In this document: positions 35,433 to 43,559 of the stretch, one piece after another
How the letters are laid out: every line of letters starts with the position of its first letter
How positions within the stretch are numbered: position 1 is the stretch's first letter
From: Microbacterium oxydans
Lineage (GTDB): Bacteria; Actinomycetota; Actinomycetes; Actinomycetales; Microbacteriaceae
DNA length: 64,000 bases
Reading direction: 5' to 3'
Assembly: GCF_000956405.1 (NCBI RefSeq)
Contig: NZ_JYIV01000015.1
Location: forward strand, 1-64,000
Notes under the pieces: generated by a model
The model's database searches: none
The model's input: the letters and a program-made list of their open reading frames with translations, nothing else
Told to the model about the DNA's origin: nothing
Position numbers and translations under genes: made by a program

Positions 35433-36435
35433 TCAGTCAGGAGAGACGTCGGTGTCGGCGACGGGCGACGAGGGAAGCTCGTCGTCGGATGCGCCGGAGG
35501 TCCGCTCGCCAGCACGGAGCGGAGAAGTGTTCGCGTCGCTGAGACGCGCGTGAGATGTGCTGCCTCCGCCACCGGAACCGGCGGAGGAGGACGCGGGAAC
35601 GACGGCCCCGGGTGGGCTCCCGGCCGGAACGCCGCTGGGCGCATGGGTGCCATCGTCGGCGGCTGCCGAACCGCTCGAGGATGTCGAGGACGGAGCTCTT
35701 CCCTGCGACGCAGACGTCGGAGACGGAGACGGAGGCGTCGCCGCAGGCTGCGCGCTCACGTCGAGGCCGTCGGTCGCAGTCGCGGCGACAGGCTCTGCGA
35801 CGTTCTCGGCACCTTCAGCCGGTTCGCCCGGCGTCGTGGGTGCTGTCGGGTCGAGGGCTCCCAGGACGGGAGGGACGGTCTCATTCGTCACGTTCCCGAG
35901 CAGCGCGGTGGTGTCGTCGACGACGCCGACCACGTCTCCGACCGCCGAGATCAGGCCGAGGTCGGAGACGAGCCCGCCGACGACGGGGAGATCGGATACG
36001 GCTTCGAGCACCGGGTCGGTGATCTGCGAGACGGGTGCTCCGGTCAGGGTGTCGGTGACGGGCGTGACGACGGCGGTCGCCGTCTCGGTCACGGCATTCA
36101 CGACGGGTGCGACGACCGGCCCGACGACCGGCGCAGTGGTCACCGGCTGCGTCACGGCGGCGACCACGGCGGGGGCGGCCTGCTGCACAGGAGCGACCAC
36201 CTGCGTGACCACGGGGGCGACGACCTGGGTGACGATCGGTGTCACAGGGGCCGTGACGGTCGACACCGTCTCGCTGACCAACGAGGTGAGTCCATCGAGG
36301 GGGGCCGTCGTGCTGCTCATCGGCATGCGCGGACCCGCCCGCGAAGAGCACCGCGAGCGTGGTCAAGGCGAGCACGCCGATGCCACCCCAGAAGACGCCG
36401 GCAGGTACGCCGCGTCGGGTGGCTCGAGCGTCCAC
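35433..36435 (-). pseudogene. valine-rich secreted protein, frame broken at a G6 tract
   Basis: GTG 36435 with a GGGGGAGG ribosome site starts a clear signal peptide (VPAGVFWGGIGVLALTTLAV ... GGSAHA) that then runs out of frame. The mature protein continues in the next frame from about LDGLTSLVSETVSTVTAPV to the stop at 35433. The span is 1003 nt, one base too long; deleting one base of the six-G run at 36299-36304 joins both parts into a protein of about 333 residues. The mature part is Val/Thr/Pro-rich with imperfect TQVVAPV repeats, a middle region VVGGLVSDLGLISAVGDVVG, and a Ser/Pro/Ala-rich tail; no sorting signal. Same strand as the chaplin-like gene, 104 nt upstream. Confidence 0.75.
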
Positions 36436-36444
36436 GTCAACCTC

Positions 36445-36488
36445 CCCCTCAGAAGGCGATGCGCATTCGCCTTCCCCTCAGAAGGCGA
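36445..36488. promoter_or_regulatory. repeat/dyad overlapping the leader of the valine-rich gene
   Basis: CCCCTCAGAAGGCGA occurs at 36445-36459 and 36474-36488, 29 bp apart. GAAGGCGA (36452-36459) also pairs with TCGCCTTC (36467-36474). The first copy includes the ribosome site of the minus-strand gene, so binding or folding here could control its translation or transcription. Confidence 0.5.
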
Positions 36489-36992
36489 CACATCTCGGCG
36501 CACATGCGTCGATTGCGGGCGACGATACTCGCGCTCGGGCGTTCTGTCTAGGGGTTATCCGCGGGTTTCCGCGGATGTCAGCGCATGACGCGCCCGAGGA
36601 AATCTCGGCTTGACTTTCCCCAAGTTCTACACATCTCATACACGCGGTGGGCAACCTTCAACGCCCGATTTAAACTGATTTCCATCCACAGGCTGGGGAA
36701 TCGACAAAGTCCAGCTCAGGACGAATAAAAAAGTTTCGGTCCTCGCTCCTCCACGGGGTTATCCACACCCGTTGTGCACAGACACTCCAGGTTTGTTCGC
36801 ACGCTCTCCACAAGGTTATCCACAGGCCGTCTTGCATGGGGAAACCGTCGCTCGTAGCGTGGGCGAGCGACCGAATGTCGGACGCACCTGTTTTGCTGTT
36901 CAGGACGGTGTGAGGGTCGAGTGCCGCGGGGGTCAACCCTCGAGGCGTCCCCCACGACATCGCATCGAAAACGTCGCATCGAAGGGAAGACT
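36489..36992. other. intergenic region upstream of dnaB with DnaA boxes
   Basis: No protein gene is seen. Two perfect DnaA boxes TTATCCACA lie at 36759-36767 and 36816-36824. A weaker TTATCCGCG lies at 36555-36563 and TTGTGCACA at 36772-36780. Two AT-rich patches (around 36669-36682 and 36722-36736) are exceptional for this GC-rich sequence. A hairpin ATCCGCGG-GTTT-CCGCGGAT occupies 36557-36576. CGCATCGAA is repeated at 36961 and 36975 just before the dnaB ribosome site. Probably a DnaA-controlled promoter region; an accessory initiation or DnaA-titration site is possible. Confidence 0.6.
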
Positions 36993-38366
36993 GTGTCGAT
37001 CGCCGACATCTCCGAGGAGCGCATGGGCGCGAAGCGCGCTCCAGAGCGCACGCCTCCCCACGATCTCCTCGCCGAGCAGAGCGCCCTGGGCGGCATGCTC
37101 CTGTCGAAGGATGCGGTCGCCGATGTCATCGAGACGCTCAAGGGCGCAGACTTCTACATCCCGAAGCACGAGCTGATCTTCGAAGCGATCCTCTCGCTGT
37201 ATTCGCACGGTGAGCCCACCGACGTCGTGGCCGTTACCGACGAGCTCATCAAGACCGGTGAGCTCGGCCGCGCCGGCGGTGCCGACTACCTGCACACGCT
37301 GACGTCGATCGTCCCCACGGCCGCGAACGCCGGATACTACGCCGGCATCGTCTCGGAGCGCGCGATCCTGCGCCGCCTCGTCGACGCCGGCACCCGCATC
37401 GTGCAGCTCGGCTATGCCGGCGAAGGCGACGCGACCGACATCGTCAACAACGCGCAGGCCGAGATCTACTCGATCACCGGATCCGAGACGGCCGAAGACT
37501 ACGTGCCCCTGCAGATCGCCGTCGACGCCGCGCTCGAGGAGATCGAGGCGGCGAGCGGCCGCGACGGGTCCATGACCGGCGTGCCGACCGGCTTCAAGGA
37601 GCTCGATGAGCTCACCAACGGCCTGCACGGCGGTCAGATGATCGTCGTCGCCGCCCGACCCGCCATGGGTAAGTCCACGCTCGCGCTCGACTTCGCGCGC
37701 GCGGCATCCATCGGCCACAACCTCCCCTCCGTCTTCTTCTCGCTCGAGATGGGCAAGAGCGAGATCGCCATGCGTCTGCTCAGCGCCGAAGGTGCCATCC
37801 CCTTGCAGAACATGCGAAAGGGAAACCTCGACCCGCGCGACTGGACCACCGTCGCCGCGACGCGAGGACGCATCAACGACGCCCCGCTCTACATCGACGA
37901 CAGCCCCAACATGACTCTCGTCGAGATCCGAGCGAAGTGCCGTCGCCTCAAGCAGCGTGAGGGCCTGCGCATGGTCATCATCGACTATCTGCAGCTCATG
38001 ACATCGGGCAAGCGCGTCGAGTCGCGTCAGCAGGAGGTCTCGGAGTTCTCTCGAAGCCTCAAGCTCATCGCCAAGGAGCTGCAGGTTCCGGTCATCGCCC
38101 TGTCGCAACTGAACCGTGGTCCGGAGCAGCGCACCGACAAGAAGCCCGCCATCAGCGACCTGCGAGAGTCCGGCTCGATCGAGCAGGACGCCGACATGGT
38201 CATCCTGCTGCATCGCGACTCCGTCTACGACAAGGACGTGCGTCCGGGTGAGGCCGACCTGATCGTCGCCAAGCACCGTAACGGTCCCACCGCGACGATC
38301 ACGGTCGCCTTCCAGGGGCACTACTCGCGCTTCGCCGACATGGCACCCGGCGGCGACTTCAACTGA
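36993..38366 (+). CDS. dnaB: replicative DNA helicase DnaB
   Basis: A 457-residue hexameric 5'-3' helicase. The N-terminal domain begins PPHDLLAEQSALGGMLLSKD (21-40). The RecA-like domain has Walker A ARPAMGKST (221-229), the VIIDYLQL Walker B, and the SRQQEVSEFSRSLK and DLRESGSIEQDADMV motifs. No intein is present, unlike many mycobacterial dnaB genes. GTG 36993 with GAAGGGA upstream is the chosen start. It lies about 12 kb downstream of rplI, the usual neighbour, with an insertion of envelope genes between. The promoter region carries DnaA boxes. Confidence 0.98.
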   Translation: MSIADISEERMGAKRAPERTPPHDLLAEQSALGGMLLSKDAVADVIETLKGADFYIPKHELIFEAILSLYSHGEPTDVVAVTDELIKTGELGRAGGADYLHTLTSIVPTAANAGYYAGIVSERAILRRLVDAGTRIVQLGYAGEGDATDIVNNAQAEIYSITGSETAEDYVPLQIAVDAALEEIEAASGRDGSMTGVPTGFKELDELTNGLHGGQMIVVAARPAMGKSTLALDFARAASIGHNLPSVFFSLEMGKSEIAMRLLSAEGAIPLQNMRKGNLDPRDWTTVAATRGRINDAPLYIDDSPNMTLVEIRAKCRRLKQREGLRMVIIDYLQLMTSGKRVESRQQEVSEFSRSLKLIAKELQVPVIALSQLNRGPEQRTDKKPAISDLRESGSIEQDADMVILLHRDSVYDKDVRPGEADLIVAKHRNGPTATITVAFQGHYSRFADMAPGGDFN

Positions 38367-38384
38367 TCACGGGGCTTCCCTGAC

Positions 38385-38417
38385 GCGGCGTCGGCGCGAG
38401 AGGGACGGCGACGCCGC
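38385..38417. terminator. 9-bp GC hairpin between convergent genes
   Basis: GCGGCGTCG (38385-38393) pairs with CGACGCCGC (38409-38417). Located between dnaB and the convergent hypothetical gene that ends at 38423. No U-tract; termination is plausible but unproven. Confidence 0.5.
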
Positions 38418-38422
38418 TGCGG

Positions 38423-39259
38423 TCAGAGCGTCAGCAGTCGATCCGCCCGCACCCTGTCGATGCCCCCGCGCCATCCGGAGAGCGGCGGGGTGATGTCCGA
38501 CCGCGGCCCGCCCGCCCAGGCGTCCGCGACCTCCCTGCGCGAGACGAAGCGGTCCCAACTCGGGGACAGCGTGCTCGGCAGCAGACCGTACTCGGCGAGT
38601 GCGATGAGGATGCCGTACCGCTGGTACTTGTCCGTCCCGGGGATGATCTTGGCACGGGCCACGGCTTTCTCGAGCCCGCCCGCCGTCGTGCCGGCCGGCT
38701 GCGAGTCGATCAGGTCGATGAGGGTGCGCAGCCGTTCGCGGTCTTCATCCGTCGGAGCGGGGAGCCCCGTCGCTGCAGCGGTCTCGAGGTCGGGGAGGTA
38801 ACGAGCGGGCTGCTCGTTCCAGGCCCAGCCGAGCGCGATGCGCAGCAACACCTCGGTGGCGTCGAACTCATGGGCGTCGCCCTGTCCGAGCGCCAACCCG
38901 CAGTCCGGGAGCCCCTCGACGCCGACGGGAGCGGTCGCGAGGTGACGTGCCCAGGCGAAGGAGATGACGATCTGGCGTCCGTGCGCTGCGCTGCCCAGGC
39001 CCGCCACGAAGGCAGCGAGCACCGCATCCTCATCCAGTGCCGAGGCGGCGGAGATCGATCGTTCGAAGACCTCGACGGGAGCGAGGCGCTCTTCCGCCCG
39101 AATCGGCCAACCGGACGATTCGGCCGCGGCCACATCGCCGGGGTCATCCGACCGCTCGGCTCCCGCGACGCCGCCCGTCCGTGTGAAGCGGTATCCGTAC
39201 AGCCGCATGAGGATGTCGAGTTCGGCTCCGGCGGGAAAGCGGCGTGGTGCGGTGATCAC
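38423..39259 (-). CDS. conserved hypothetical protein
   Basis: A 278-residue soluble protein without recognised family. It opens APRRFPAGAELDILMRLYGY and contains VISFAWARHLA, then an acidic/aromatic centre (VLLRIALGWAWNEQPARYLP). A C-terminal segment runs TDKYQRYGILIALAEYGLLP. No signal peptide or TM helix. Convergent with dnaB and not in an evident operon. Function unknown. Confidence 0.75.
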   Translation of the reverse strand: MITAPRRFPAGAELDILMRLYGYRFTRTGGVAGAERSDDPGDVAAAESSGWPIRAEERLAPVEVFERSISAASALDEDAVLAAFVAGLGSAAHGRQIVISFAWARHLATAPVGVEGLPDCGLALGQGDAHEFDATEVLLRIALGWAWNEQPARYLPDLETAAATGLPAPTDEDRERLRTLIDLIDSQPAGTTAGGLEKAVARAKIIPGTDKYQRYGILIALAEYGLLPSTLSPSWDRFVSRREVADAWAGGPRSDITPPLSGWRGGIDRVRADRLLTL

Positions 39260-39406
39260 CTCGCCAGGCTAGAGCACGCGTGGTTGAGGAGGGCCTCAGG
39301 GCCGGGCCGGATCGCCCCGGCCCCCCGCAGCCATTCGGAACCCGCGCGGAGTTCAACCAGAGCCCGAACACACGGCCCCGGCCGAACTCACGCTACAGAC
39401 CGAAAC

Positions 39407-39426
39407 GCATACGCTCACGCAACATC
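39407..39426. promoter_or_regulatory. copy of the 30894 motif upstream of vanZ-like gene
   Basis: GCATACGCTCACGCAACATC matches 30894-30913 at 19 of 20 bases and sits 20 nt before the vanZ-like start, as the other copy sits 17 nt before its gene. TACGCT may act as a -10 element. Only the right half of the inverted repeat is present here. Confidence 0.5.
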
Positions 39427-39446
39427 CGATGCGGTGGGGTGGACTC

Positions 39447-39890
39447 ATGACCCCCTCAGCTCACTCACGCGCATCGTCCGGTCCGCGGCTGCTCGTCGCG
39501 GGGCTCGCGGCGCTGGCGGTCGTCGTCGTCACGCTGACACCGCGTCGATTCGCCGGCCCCGCTCGTGCGCTCTTCATGGACTTCGCCCATGTGTTCGCCG
39601 GGCCGCTGGTCGAGCCGATGAGCTATCTCCAGTTGGAGAGCACGCTGAACGCTCTGCTCTTCGTGCCGCTCGGAGCAGCGGTGGCGCTCGCGCTCAGCAG
39701 ACATCTCTGGATACTCGCCCCCGTGCTGGTGTTCGGCGCGTCGTTCGCGATCGAACACGTGCAGGCCTCGATCCCCGGGCGAGTTCCCGACGTGCAGGAC
39801 ATCATCTGGAACACAGTGGGTGGAGTCGTGGGGGCAGCGGTGGTGGGGGTCGTCCGTGCGATCGGGGGAGCACTGCGGCACGGTCGATGA
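39447..39890 (+). CDS. VanZ family membrane protein
   Basis: A 147-residue VanZ-like protein with four TM helices (about 14-30, 60-80, 84-102, 118-138). The family core LNALLFVPLGAAVAL and IEHVQASIPGRVPDVQDIIW NTVGG signature is present. VanZ homologues confer low-level teicoplanin resistance or act on envelope lipids; the role here is unproven. ATG 39447 is preceded by GGTGGGGTGGA, better than ATG 39429. Confidence 0.88.
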   Translation: MTPSAHSRASSGPRLLVAGLAALAVVVVTLTPRRFAGPARALFMDFAHVFAGPLVEPMSYLQLESTLNALLFVPLGAAVALALSRHLWILAPVLVFGASFAIEHVQASIPGRVPDVQDIIWNTVGGVVGAAVVGVVRAIGGALRHGR

Positions 39891-39925
39891 CGACGGGGTC
39901 GATGACGACAGGGCCCGCCGTGCCG

Positions 39926-41104
39926 TCAGGGGCTGGTTGCGGTGTGCGGCAGGGCGCGGGTGGTCGCTCCGGACGCGGCGACGACGAGCGCGAGTGCCGC
40001 GAGACCCCAGGGCAGCGTCGCGGCCACGGCGACGGCTCCGACCAACAGCGGCCCTCCGGCGTCGCCGAGTTCCCGACCGAGCTCGGCTGTTCCCATCGTG
40101 CGTCCCATCCGCTCGGGCGGTGTCGTGTCGGCCAGGTGGGCGAAGGCGAAAGGCGTCGAGATACCGATTCCGACGCCGAGCAATGCGGCGGCGACGTACA
40201 GGCACGGAATCGCGGGGACGATCGCGGCGAGGAGAATGCCGGCCGTGATGATCCCGAGACCGAGCGCCATCGCGGCACGATCGCTCAGGCGCCCCTTGTC
40301 GCGGAGCCGCCCCGCCCAGGGCTGGGTGAGCGCCGAGCTGAGTGCCAGGACCGAGGCGATCGCGATGCTCGCGAAGAGCGGTGCGCCTTCACTGCTGGCC
40401 AGCGCGGGGAGGAAGCCGATCGATGCGCCGAGCGCCCCGGTGGACGCGGCGAGCACGAGCGTGGGGATGAGGAAGCCCCGCTCGGTCGTCTGGCGCACCA
40501 GATCGGCGATCGTGTACCGGGGTCGAGGAAGCGGCTCGAGGCGGGGCAGAGAGATCGCCACCCAGATCGCGGTGACGACAGCGAGCGCGCTCAGGGAGGC
40601 GAAGAGCAGGGTGAAGCCGCCCAGGAAGATCAGTGCGGCGCCGAGGAGAGGACCCAGGGTGTAGCCGAGTCCCTTCCAGGAGCCGTATCGGCCGAAGTAT
40701 CTGCCCTTCGCGCCGGGTGAGGCCAGACGCGCGACTGTCGCGGACGACGCGGGTGAGAACGCCGAAGCAGCCGCGCCCTGTCCGAGTCGCGCGATCGCGA
40801 GGGCTGCCGTGCTCGACGACCACACCCCGATGAGCGAGGCGACAGCGAAGGCCACAAGCCCGAACACGATCACCGGCTTCGCGCCGATCCGGTCGGACAG
40901 CGAGCCGAAGACGGGTTTGAGGAACACCTCGGCGAGGTCGTAGATCGCCAGAAGTGCCCCCAGCCGCAGGAGGTCGAGCCCGATGTCCTCGCCGGTCGCG
41001 TCGATGCCCGCGGCGATGCTGTGGGCGCCGAACGCGGTGACGAAGCCGGCCGCATACAGCGGTGCCACCTGGCGGGTCGCCGGTGCGGCGGTCGGCGCGC
41101 TCAC
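39926..41104 (-). CDS. MFS transporter
   Basis: A 392-residue major-facilitator protein with about 12 TM helices. The loop 2-3 motif GSLSDRIGAKPVI and the motif-C-like GKGLGYTLGPLLGAALIF region point to drug/proton antiporter-type MFS. GTG 41104 overlaps the stop of the upstream ChrB-like gene by 4 nt; translation is therefore coupled. The cargo is unknown; chromate or an organic toxicant are options given the partner. Confidence 0.88.
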   Translation of the reverse strand: MSAPTAAPATRQVAPLYAAGFVTAFGAHSIAAGIDATGEDIGLDLLRLGALLAIYDLAEVFLKPVFGSLSDRIGAKPVIVFGLVAFAVASLIGVWSSSTAALAIARLGQGAAASAFSPASSATVARLASPGAKGRYFGRYGSWKGLGYTLGPLLGAALIFLGGFTLLFASLSALAVVTAIWVAISLPRLEPLPRPRYTIADLVRQTTERGFLIPTLVLAASTGALGASIGFLPALASSEGAPLFASIAIASVLALSSALTQPWAGRLRDKGRLSDRAAMALGLGIITAGILLAAIVPAIPCLYVAAALLGVGIGISTPFAFAHLADTTPPERMGRTMGTAELGRELGDAGGPLLVGAVAVAATLPWGLAALALVVAASGATTRALPHTATSP

Positions 41105-41637
41105 GCGTGGACGGCCTGGTAGACGAGGTCGGCGAAGCGGGCGAGGTCTTTCACGCACGCGGCCAGCTCGCGGTCCGCGCCCTTGGACGAGGCGGAGTCG
41201 AACACGTCGCGGGCGCGGATCGTGCGGTGCCAGCGCTGCAGTCGGTCGAGGCTCTGCTCCTCCTCCTCGAGCTCAGCCAGCGTGAACTTCTTCTTCTCGA
41301 TCTCACGCGCGATCTCGGCGCGGTACTTCGCGCAGTCGGCGACGAACTCCGCCCAGTCGTCTGCTCTCGCCGCGTCGAACAGTGCCCGGAGCGCAGCGGT
41401 GTCACCGCCATCGGCCTGGGTGCGGAGCACGAGGATGTCGCCCTCGCCGCGCTGCGCGAGCGCCCGCGCCCGTTCGACCCCTTCGACGCACGCCGGTACA
41501 TCCGGCGTGACCCAGGTGCCCTGCCCCGCGGGTACCGCGCCGAACTGACGCAGCTCGCGCCAGACGGCAACGCGATGCCGCGACGGTGAGGCGGGTACCT
41601 GCACCAGGAGCACGAGCCAGTTGTCCGATTTCGTCAC
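41101..41637 (-). CDS. ChrB N-terminal-like protein
   Basis: A 178-residue protein. WLVLLVQVPASPSRHRVAVW followed by RELRQFGAVPAGQGTWVTPD matches the ChrB N-terminal domain, which in chromate operons is linked to regulation. The second half is helical (EIEKKKFTLAELEEEEQSLD). It lacks the ChrB C-terminal domain. Start GTG 41637. A perfect 16-bp palindrome lies 10 nt upstream, and it is coupled to an MFS gene, so autoregulation of an efflux operon is the likely role. Confidence 0.82.
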   Translation of the reverse strand: MTKSDNWLVLLVQVPASPSRHRVAVWRELRQFGAVPAGQGTWVTPDVPACVEGVERARALAQRGEGDILVLRTQADGGDTAALRALFDAARADDWAEFVADCAKYRAEIAREIEKKKFTLAELEEEEQSLDRLQRWHRTIRARDVFDSASSKGADRELAACVKDLARFADLVYQAVHA

Positions 41638-41646
41638 ACCCAGAAC

Positions 41647-41662
41647 TGTAACAGCTGTTACA
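41647..41662. promoter_or_regulatory. perfect 16-bp palindrome, probable operator
   Basis: TGTAACAGCTGTTACA is its own reverse complement. It sits 9 nt upstream of the ChrB-like GTG and 59 nt before the divergent methyltransferase ATG, a position suited to repression of the ChrB-like/MFS unit and possibly of the methyltransferase. Confidence 0.75.
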
Positions 41663-41721
41663 TCGATCCGCGCGTGCGACCCCGATAGCGTGGAGTCCGA
41701 TCATCGCGAGAGCGGGGAGAC

Positions 41722-42336
41722 ATGGCTCAGCAGGAGACAGGCGATGTGCGTGTGCGCGAGGGGTACGCCGCGCGAGCCGCCGAGTACACGGAGCTGTTCG
41801 GCGACATCACGCAGATGGACGACGACGACCGGGAACGCATCGGCCGTTGGGCGGACGGCATCGACGGACGCATCCTCGACGCGGGGTGCGGTCCGGGGCA
41901 CTGGACGGCGTTCCTCGTCGAGCGTGGTGCCGACGCCGAGGGCATCGACCTCGTGCCGGCCTTCATCGCCGGCGCCACGACCAGGTTCCCCCGTGTCTCG
42001 TATCGGACGGCGTCTCTGGCCGAGGCCGACATCCCGCCCGGTTCCTTGGGTGGCGTGCTCGCCTGGTATTCGCTGATCCACGCGACCCCGGATGAGCTTC
42101 CACATCTGCTCCAAGCCGCTCGCCGCGGGCTTCATGAGGGTGGACAGCTGCTGGTCGGCTTCTTCGACGGGGCGGACGGGCGGCCTTTCCCGCACGCCGT
42201 CACGACGGCGCACTACTGGTCGGTGCCGGGCATGTCGACTCAGCTCGAACGCGCCGGCTTCTCGGTGCTCGACAGCGAGACCCGGGAACAGGAGGGCAGG
42301 CGTCCGCACGCATCGATCACCGCTGTCGCGATCTGA
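41722..42336 (+). CDS. class I SAM-dependent methyltransferase
   Basis: A 204-residue methyltransferase with motif I ILDAGCGPGHWT (about 51-62), an acidic residue after the second strand (GIDLVPAF) and LAWYSLIHATPDEL at motif IV-V. Substrate unknown. Divergent from the ChrB-like/MFS operon with a shared palindrome; a resistance-related methylation is possible but speculative. GGGGAGAC precedes ATG 41722. Confidence 0.9.
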   Translation: MAQQETGDVRVREGYAARAAEYTELFGDITQMDDDDRERIGRWADGIDGRILDAGCGPGHWTAFLVERGADAEGIDLVPAFIAGATTRFPRVSYRTASLAEADIPPGSLGGVLAWYSLIHATPDELPHLLQAARRGLHEGGQLLVGFFDGADGRPFPHAVTTAHYWSVPGMSTQLERAGFSVLDSETREQEGRRPHASITAVAI

Positions 42337-42361
42337 GCGATGCGTGCGTGCCCTGCGCAGA

Positions 42362-43498
42362 TCAGGCGAGACCACGGAAGAACCTGCGGATGTCGTCCGC
42401 CAGCAGCTCCGGCTCCTCCATCGCCGGGAAGTGCCCACCCGCGGCGAACTCGCTCCAGTGGTCGATCGCCTTGGCAGGGTCCATCGTCCGCCGGATCAGG
42501 GGATGCGCGTCGAAGACGGCCCAGCCCGCCGGCACTCCCGAAGGCAGGACGAACTCGAGATCGGAGTGCTCCGACTCGTAGAAGAACGGAGCGACCGACG
42601 CCCCGCTGCGGGTGAACCAGTAGAGGCTCACGTTCGTCAGGAGCTGGTCACGGTCGACGTCCGGCGCCCGGTATCCGCCATCGATCCTGCGCTTGAACTT
42701 CTCCACGATCCACGCGAGCTGTCCGACGGGTGAATCCGTGAGAGCTGGTCCGATCGTGTCTGGTCGATGGTTGTGCATGCCGATGTACCCGCGCTCCGCA
42801 GCGCTCGCGGCTCGTGCGGAGTCGAGCTCGGCACGCTCTTCCGCAGACAGGTCGTCGGGTGCGGGGACCATGTCGCCCACCAGCCCGAGCCACACACGAT
42901 CGCTGGCGAAGTGCGTGCCGATGACGTGCTCCGGGTGGATCGCGGCCAGTCTTCCGACGATGCCGGTGCCGACGTCCGTGCCATGCGCTGCGAACCGGTC
43001 ATAGCCGAAGCGCGCCATGATCTCGACGTAGGCGTCGGCCGTTCGGGCCAGATCCCAGCCGGTGCCGGACAGGGGGTTCGAGAAGCCCAGTCCGGGCAGG
43101 GACGGGATGACCACGTGGAACTCGTCCGTCAACAGCGGGATCAGCCGCTGGTACTCGACGAATGACGCCGGCCAACTGTCGCTGAGGAGCAGTGGAGTGG
43201 CATCCGGGTTCGTCGACCGCACGTGGAGGACATGAAACGTCTGCCCGTCGACGATCGTCGTGTACTGCTCGTATCCGTTGAGGGCCTTCTCCTGCGCCCG
43301 CCAGTCGAATCCATCGCGCCAGTGCTCCGCGAGATCCTGCAGGTAGGCGAGGGGGGTTCCACGGGTGAAGTCGGTGCGGTCCTCCCGTCCGGGAACGGGG
43401 CGTGGCCACCGCGTACGGGTCAGGCGATCGCGAAGGTCGTCGACGGCGTCCTGCGGGATGTCGATGCGGAATGGGCTGAGGGTGGTGTTCTGGGTCAT
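42362..43498 (-). CDS. epoxide hydrolase-like alpha/beta hydrolase (EHN type)
   Basis: A 378-residue protein with the N-terminal EHN segment (FRIDIPQDAVDDLRDRLTRT ... DWRAQEKALNGYEQYTT) and an alpha/beta-hydrolase fold. The nucleophile is Asp in AHGTDVGTG and the His is in GGHFPAMEEPE. The usual oxyanion motif HGWPGS is replaced by SDSWPAS, so the canonical active site is altered; activity on epoxides is doubtful. It is divergent from a WYL regulator across a 17-bp dyad. ATG 43498 starts the EHN domain. Confidence 0.88.
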   Translation of the reverse strand: MTQNTTLSPFRIDIPQDAVDDLRDRLTRTRWPRPVPGREDRTDFTRGTPLAYLQDLAEHWRDGFDWRAQEKALNGYEQYTTIVDGQTFHVLHVRSTNPDATPLLLSDSWPASFVEYQRLIPLLTDEFHVVIPSLPGLGFSNPLSGTGWDLARTADAYVEIMARFGYDRFAAHGTDVGTGIVGRLAAIHPEHVIGTHFASDRVWLGLVGDMVPAPDDLSAEERAELDSARAASAAERGYIGMHNHRPDTIGPALTDSPVGQLAWIVEKFKRRIDGGYRAPDVDRDQLLTNVSLYWFTRSGASVAPFFYESEHSDLEFVLPSGVPAGWAVFDAHPLIRRTMDPAKAIDHWSEFAAGGHFPAMEEPELLADDIRRFFRGLA

Positions 43499-43509
43499 GT
43501 CGTCCACGC

Positions 43510-43550
43510 TCTCAGCCAATGCGGAAGATGAGTTTCCGCATTTGCTGAGA
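43510..43550. promoter_or_regulatory. 17-bp near-perfect dyad, WYL regulator operator
   Basis: TCTCAGCCAATGCGGAA (43510-43526) and TTCCGCATTTGCTGAGA (43534-43550) are reverse complements with one mismatch, spaced by 7 nt. The dyad fills most of the 61-nt gap between the divergent hydrolase and regulator genes. Confidence 0.8.
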
Positions 43551-43559
43551 TGATCAGAC

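Noticed and set aside
36489..36992. Chromosomal origin oriC
   Set aside because: Only two perfect DnaA boxes, and dnaA/dnaN are not adjacent; reported instead as a DnaA-box region.
36993..38366. Intein in dnaB
   Set aside because: The protein has normal length (457 residues) and continuous helicase motifs.
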